64,000 bases of DNA from Blastobasis lacticolella (taxonomy: Eukaryota > Arthropoda > Insecta > Lepidoptera > Blastobasidae): assembly GCA_905147135.1 (NCBI GenBank), contig LR990050.1, forward strand, positions 18,040,001 through 18,104,000. The letters are read 5' to 3'. A program made the translations under genes and the position numbers. Positions 58,681 through 64,000 of this stretch are shown here, in pieces; positions within the stretch are counted from its first letter, which is position 1; every line of letters begins with the position of its first letter. The notes under the pieces are model-generated. The model worked only from the letters and a program-made list of their open reading frames with translations. It searched no databases and was not told where the DNA came from.

Positions 58681-58880
58681 TCGCTCCCACCCTACTGTAT
58701 CATATCCCTACCCTACCGCTTCCTTACCCCTACCCTATCCTACCATTGCCTTAACCCTACCCTACCACAATCTTAGCCCTACCTTACCACTATCTTACCC
58801 CTACCCTACAATATCACTACCTTACCCCTACCCCTATCTTACTCCTACCCTATCCTACCCTAACCCTACTCTAACTGCTC
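58681..58880. repeat. Degenerate CCCTAC/CTTAC minisatellite
   Basis: Imperfect tandem CCCTACCCTA, CCTTACCCCTA and related units over about 200 bp. It is not the insect telomere repeat (CCTAA). Confidence 0.85.
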
Positions 58881-58899
58881 CAGTGCCATGTGAAACTAA

Positions 58900-59744
58900 A
58901 TAAAAGCTTGTAATACAATATGGAGACTAGTCTAGGGTACAAGAGTAGAGTGTAGCTTATGTATATGTGTTAATGTTATCTCGATAAAATGCCCCAGGGT
59001 TGGCTAATATTATATCGTAACTAAGGGGATGACCATGAGCTCAATCAAAGGAATGATTAATATAGTCACAGGGATGAAAGGAAAGAAGTTTCCCGCCGAA
59101 TTTGCCGCCAACATCCATAGCTTCCGGAGCGAAAGCATGAAGCCAAGACGCAAGACAAGTCTAAGTACAAACTGCAATTCTCGCTGCTTCCATTAAGATG
59201 CACGTGGGAGGTAAAAGGCGACATTTTAGCATTACACCGAGCTAGTGGGGTAATAAAACCCGACTTCTGTGTTCCCGCGGGCGCTACAGCCAACTTGCCG
59301 GCTGCTGGGGCATATTCAGTGAGATATATGCACTTAAGCTGGGCCGTGGTGGCTGAGTGGCGGGAGTGTCCTTGTGAGTCGACTCAGGTTCTAGTAACAC
59401 TCGGGACTCTGTATCAATGGGGTTTTTGTCTAGCGCTACACTCGGTCAGCGACTTGGGTGTAGGCGGTTGTAAATACCAGTGGATGGAAGCTGTAGACCC
59501 TTAGGGTGAAGAAATTAAACATAGAAAAGCTGTAAAAGTTTATTGAAAACTCACTGATACATAATAAATCTACACATCGTTTAAACACAGCTAATAAAAT
59601 TGCCAGTCTATGAAGGTATCTAACTTCCCAATCTTTTTGGTATAAAACAAAGTCGCTTCCCGCCGTCTGACCCTATGTAGTTATATACGCTTAGATCTTT
59701 TAAACTACGTGACGGATTTTAATGCGGGTCTCATCAATAGATAC
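58900..59744. other. No recognisable gene
   Basis: 59341-59480 has a weak tRNA-like start (GTGGTGGCTGAGTGG), possibly another SINE head, but no second copy is visible. Confidence 0.4.
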
Positions 59745-59935
59745 AGCTCAACAGTGTTTCCTTTGGACTATGACATGGGATCGTTCAAGAGGTATACTAG
59801 AGGTCTCTTCAGAGGCGGGCAACGCATTGGCCACTCCCCTGGTGTTGCTGATGTCCATAGGCTGCGGTGACCACTTTCCATCAGGTGGCCCGCATGCCTG
59901 TTTGTCTGCCGGATAACATAAAAAAAAAGATAGAG
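59745..59935 (+). pseudogene. LINE family C 3' end
   Basis: GACTATGACATGGGATCG, then the tail GGTGACCACTTTCCATCAGG and ATAACATAAAAAAAA. The clearest copy of the shared tail. Confidence 0.75.
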
Positions 59936-60439
59936 TGATTCAAGAGAAAGGTTTATTTGCAAGAAAGAAGGGGTAGGTTGGGGAAAAGGAGGTGTATGTA
60001 GGGGTAGGGTGCCATACGAACGAAGTCGCGCCCGATCCACTAGTTAAAATAAAAACGAAATTTATTCGATTGAAGACTGATTTGGTTGTACTTTATCAAG
60101 TTTATCAACTTTTAGTGAATAGGGCTTAGGCAAAGCTCTAGGGCCAGAGGCTTCGCACATCGGTTAGGGGTGTTTCTTGCTTAAAATATCAAAAGTGAGT
60201 GACGAAAATAAAATTAAATCAACCCAAATTCCTGATATTCGAATTTTATATGTTTGGATTTAGAATTTAAAAGAACAACTTAGAATTTTGAACAGAAAGA
60301 GATAGTATTTCAGTAAGAGTTAATATACCATCGTATTCATATCACAATATTACGATGATGATGAATGAGTTCAGAGCAAGTACAGTCCGCGTGCAATTAG
60401 AGTAGCCGGAACTATGTTAAAGTAAAACAAATGACAATT
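59936..60439. other. No recognisable gene
   Basis: CGAACGAAGTCGCGCCCGAT at about 60018 is a scrap of the lepidopteran repeat; the rest is unassigned. Confidence 0.45.
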
Positions 60440-60755
60440 GCGAAAGGTAGGGCACAGCGGAGTATCCCGTTCGAATTGGAGCGGCCCGACTGGGGTAAAT
60501 ACCTCCACCTTACATAATACCGCAGCCAAACAATTACATATTAAATAGCATTGTGTTTCTGCCTGTGTTGCTCACAGTAAGGTTTACAGTGCTCAATGGG
60601 AATTTGGGGAACCGTGGCTTTGGCTGTTTGCTGTCAGAGTAACGTGTTATAGAGGTAGTCAATGCATTGGCTATACCACAAGTCTTGCTAATGCCTATAG
60701 GCAGCGGTGACCATTTTCCATCAGTTGGTCCGCTTACCTACCGTATGACGTTAAA
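60440..60755 (+). repeat. SINE-like repeat (family B)
   Basis: Plus-strand partner of 6841-7220, with CCCGTTCGAATTGGAGCGG (B-box-like) and the shared tail ending in GACGTTAAAAAAATTA. Confidence 0.7.
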
Positions 60756-60989
60756 AAAATTACAGCTCTCGGGCGAATAAATGGCACAGCTGTTTTAAGC
60801 GTTCTTTGACGCGCACCGCAAATGCATACAAAATTAATCATAGGTTCTAAGACTTTCGAAGTATTCACAACACATTCATCACATATATTATCGGTTGCGT
60901 CTGCATCGAAATATAGAGTTAAAACAATTCTAACCGTGGTAGCAAACCCAAAATTCATAAGCATTTCAGTCACAGGACATTCACTGCTA

Positions 60990-61165
60990 ACATACGCCTC
61001 CACATTTCCGCTCTGTGGCTCTTGCATCCACCGGCTACGCACAAACTTTACGTTCGTCGGCATTACGGACGTCCATCCATTTCCAGAGCTTCGATTTCTT
61101 GTTTGTATTCGCCACTCGAGCACAATTCCGCCCCATCGGCCGTCGGTTCTGCGAGCTATCTGACA
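60990..61165 (-). pseudogene. RTE-like LINE C-terminal remnant
   Basis: Minus-strand reading QIARRTDGRWGGIVLEWR matches RTE-like C-termini. It sits inside a chance 181-codon frame (61279-60734) whose other parts I do not recognise. Confidence 0.65.
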
Positions 61166-61224
61166 ATTTAAATTTGCAACTTTTTTTAATATTAGACAAT
61201 ACAGGCATTTGACCTCCATCTCAT

Positions 61225-61420
61225 TGTTGGTGAGTGACGATGCAGTCGAAGATGGGCATGACCGTCTTGGAACAGCCAATTCACTCCAGCCTTAAAGGCG
61301 TCCAGATTATAATGATTAGGGAACACACTCGCAGGCAACGTGTTCCATTCCTTAGCCGCATTATAAAGGTCGAACCAAAGCGGCTTGTGCGGATAGCTGG
61401 CAGACCCACGATATAAGGAT
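61225..61420 (-). pseudogene. LINE ORF2 C-terminal remnant
   Basis: Minus-strand reading NAAKEWNTLPASVFPNHY then FKAGVNWLFQDGH, a LINE C-terminus distinct from the RTE type. Truncated on both sides. Confidence 0.65.
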
Positions 61421-61463
61421 GAAGTGCTCGGTACTCTGGAACCTATGTCGGTGACTCATAATT

Positions 61464-62090
61464 ATGCTACGGATCTTCATTTCTGATCTATCGTGTAGGT
61501 ATAGCAACTACGAACATACGAGTAACTCTTTCTTTATACAATTAATAAATCGATCGATTGTGAAGTTTAAGTGGCTTCCCATACGACACCGTCGTAACTT
61601 GCGTGTTCTTTCTCTTCTTTTTTTGAAACTGAAGGATCCGGTTGTACCAGAGTATTTGAAATGTAAATTTAAATTCGTCTGCGATACTCAGTCGGAATCT
61701 TCGTTCAACTGATACTCTCTGTTTTCTCGCTAACTCTTTTTCTTTAAAGGCAGCAAGACTGTGGAATGAGCTTCCACAAACTTTCCTTTAAAAACCCGTT
61801 CGAGAACATTTTCTAAATTCTTTATAATATCCTACTTTAATTTATTTTCATTCTGTCTTTTCTTTTTTAGTATGTAGGAGTACTTGGCTTGGTATTTCAT
61901 TACCTACGTGTTGGTTGATGTTTACTATATTTTTTTCTTATTCATACTTTGAGTCTTGGTATGTGAATAGTTGTGGGTAACTGTTTGTATTTGTAACTAT
62001 GTAAGCATAATTTTACTAAACATTTTATTGCATCGGTTGTAATATTTATTTTGTAAACAAACAGACACCGATTTTTAACTAATAAAAAAT
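61464..62090 (+). pseudogene. Jockey-like LINE C-terminus and 3' UTR
   Basis: The frame 61464-61712 has FKWLPIRHRRNLRVLSLLF, similar to 57180-57240. A stop follows, and the 'CGMSFHKL' segment near 61765 continues in another frame. Then a T-rich 3' UTR. Confidence 0.7.
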
Positions 62091-64000
62091 AGTTCAAGAA
62101 TAAACCTAGAGTTTATTAAACGTTAGATACCCAAGTTAATAACTAACTTTTTATGTTAAGATTTATCTGAATTCTGAACAAAGTTTAGACAGACAAGAAG
62201 TGTTATCAGTAGTAATAAATAAAGTACCTATGTTTCTCCTAGCAACCTAGTTATTTCCAAACTTTCCGTCGGCAACTCTATAAAGTTGTTCGACCCAGCA
62301 ATATTCTAGAAATTCTGGCTGATGCCAACTTAATAACGGGCTATTAACAGGTCCTAACAGTATTATAAACTAGAGTTAGTGGTTCCCACCCATCGCCCCA
62401 CTTTGTTAACCCCAGAGAAGAAAAGTTCTATCTGTAAAAATGTAAGTAATGTAACACATATGTGAATCTGTTTCAGTATATGTGTTTCTGTCTATAGCAT
62501 CATACCTCCCGCTATGTACTGATTTCGATGCTGTTCACCGATATTTACGAATACTCTTGTATTATTTAAATAATGTGTTGTGCCTTTTTATTATCTTTTA
62601 TTTAACTTCACTTGTATCTTGTATATCGTAAAATCTTGCAAACCTCATATGACCCACTTTCCGGCGTTCAATTGAGCTGAAATGTTGTATACATATTTGA
62701 CTTTGATTAGAATGCATTAATATGGTATCATGGAGCCGGTAGTCGATGATGGAGTCGGAAGATTCTGAGACGTAATGGAACATACAAGATAACCCCGTCG
62801 TGTTTGGGCGCTTTGGAATGGTCTCTATGACTATTTATTTATTTAACTTTTGATTGTACAAGATACACAAAATATAAATGACAGAAGCATTGAATACACA
62901 ACAGCCCTACGTATTTCAATGAAGACATTTCCCTGTTTATGAAAAAATGTTTTTCATTTGAGAAAATTTTCCTTCATCGTAAGTTGCAACGTTTAAAACT
63001 TCAATGTTTCTCCAGAAATATCTTTAGGCGGAAACAAACGCACAACCAAGTATCCACTCCGCCCAAACTAGGCTATTGGCGCAAATTCAGTTATCAACAG
63101 TTACAGGTTCACTGTTTAGGTACACAAAGACGGCAAATTGAAAAAGTTGGCCGCATTTCCACAGCGGGCCGCGGGCTGGGCGGCTAGTTGCCAGTTTTTG
63201 CATGGTGATCCCCGCGAAAAGGCTGAAAATTGCCGTGAGGGAGTCCCTAACGAAATGAGGATGAAAGTTAGGCCTGTAACGCGCGCCCACCAGCCTCCGA
63301 AGCCGTTGGAGCGGCACTGTGGAGTTTTTAATTTCGTTCCGCAGCCACTCGCGGCAAACCTCGTTACAAGTTTAAATTGGCATTTCTCGGAGTAATGGTG
63401 AGACGCCTTGGGTAACTTCCTGCCGTGTCTCCTTCACTTGGTTGTAATTCTTATTTAAAATGTATGAGCGGCGGCTTAGAACGGCATTTGAGGGAAAAAT
63501 CGAGTGGCAATGCAACAGTACACCACCCGGGTTGCGCGCGCTGCAGTGGATCGGTGAATATTTTACGGAGCGAGCTGCGGCCGGGACTGCACTCGGCGGC
63601 GGCGATCTAAATGGGTCTATCAGCGTCCTATTAGACTGTGCTTGCGTTACTCTGGCTAGAAATCGATGGCGATAAATAAACACACATTAACCAGGTGGTC
63701 GGCTGCTCTAAATTATTCAGCTATCCACTTTTGGCTTACTTGAAAAACAAACTAAAAGTAACTCTCGTGGAGGTGGCACCGAGTAATACGTAAAATTTTA
63801 ACTATTCCTTTCTAATAGTAAGGTTGGTCACTAGCGTGGTCCAATTTCGAAATTTCTTACGGAAATTAAAACTTGTACATATTCTTGATCAGGTGGCAGG
63901 ACTGTGTCAAGCCTAACGAGGCCGCCCGGCTAAGTACCACCGCCTTATCTATTTACATTCTTTCAAGAGCCACAATGCCACAGACAGATATACTGATAAA
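62091..64000. other. No recognisable gene; small LINE tail
   Basis: 62825-62920 is an antisense LINE 3' end (TTATTTATTTAACTTTTGAT). 63080-63680 is G+C-rich and unique-looking, with overlapping frames on both strands and no motif. Confidence 0.4.

Noticed and set aside
60734..61279. 181-codon minus-strand gene
   Set aside because: Part of it is an RTE-like LINE C-terminus; the remainder has no recognisable domain. Kept only as a LINE remnant.

Overview
The window looks like lepidopteran (moth or butterfly) nuclear DNA: AT-rich, dense in decayed transposable elements, and carrying repeat types I associate with Lepidoptera (RTE-like and Jockey-like LINE ends, tRNA-headed SINEs, a mariner, a CsRn1/Kabuki-type Ty3/gypsy element). 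I found no host protein-coding exon that I can defend. Every long open frame that I recognise belongs to a mobile element. The sequence between the elements reads as intergenic or intronic.

Layout. 1.4-5.7 kb: a Jockey-like LINE on the minus strand, broken by a mariner (3314-4576) and a tRNA-headed SINE (about 4958-5225). 5.8-6.8 kb: a long inverted-repeat element. 6.8-9.6 kb: SINE and LINE remnants, one LINE remnant holding a 925-bp miniature LTR retrotransposon (8626-9550) with 4-bp target duplication, tRNA-Trp primer site and purine tract. 10.8-12.1 kb: a diverged inverted-repeat element containing an RTE remnant. 12.7-18 kb: SINE/LINE fragments and a local set of duplicated modules. 22890-29634: a complete, apparently young Ty3/gypsy element (element A) with 865-bp LTRs, intact gag and pol. 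30-51 kb: mostly unrecognised sequence with scattered SINE/LINE pieces and a MITE. 51791-57001: a CsRn1/Kabuki-type Ty3/gypsy element (element B) with near-identical LTRs, intact gag, and one nonsense codon in integrase. 57-62 kb: LINE and SINE remnants and a degenerate CCTAC-type minisatellite.

How the parts work together. Both gypsy elements place pol in the -1 frame relative to gag. In both, the gag-pol junction carries the heptamer GGGAAAC exactly in the gag zero frame, followed after 8 nt (A) or 5 nt (B) by a 9-bp or 8-bp stem. This is the architecture of programmed -1 ribosomal frameshifting. The miniature LTR element has no coding capacity, but its primer site, LTR terminus and purine tract match the pattern of element B, so a CsRn1-type autonomous element is its likely source of enzymes. 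Several SINE copies share a 3' tail with a LINE family also present here, consistent with LINE-driven SINE spread.

Limits: family names come from motif recognition by eye, without alignment or database search. Edges of decayed repeats are approximate.
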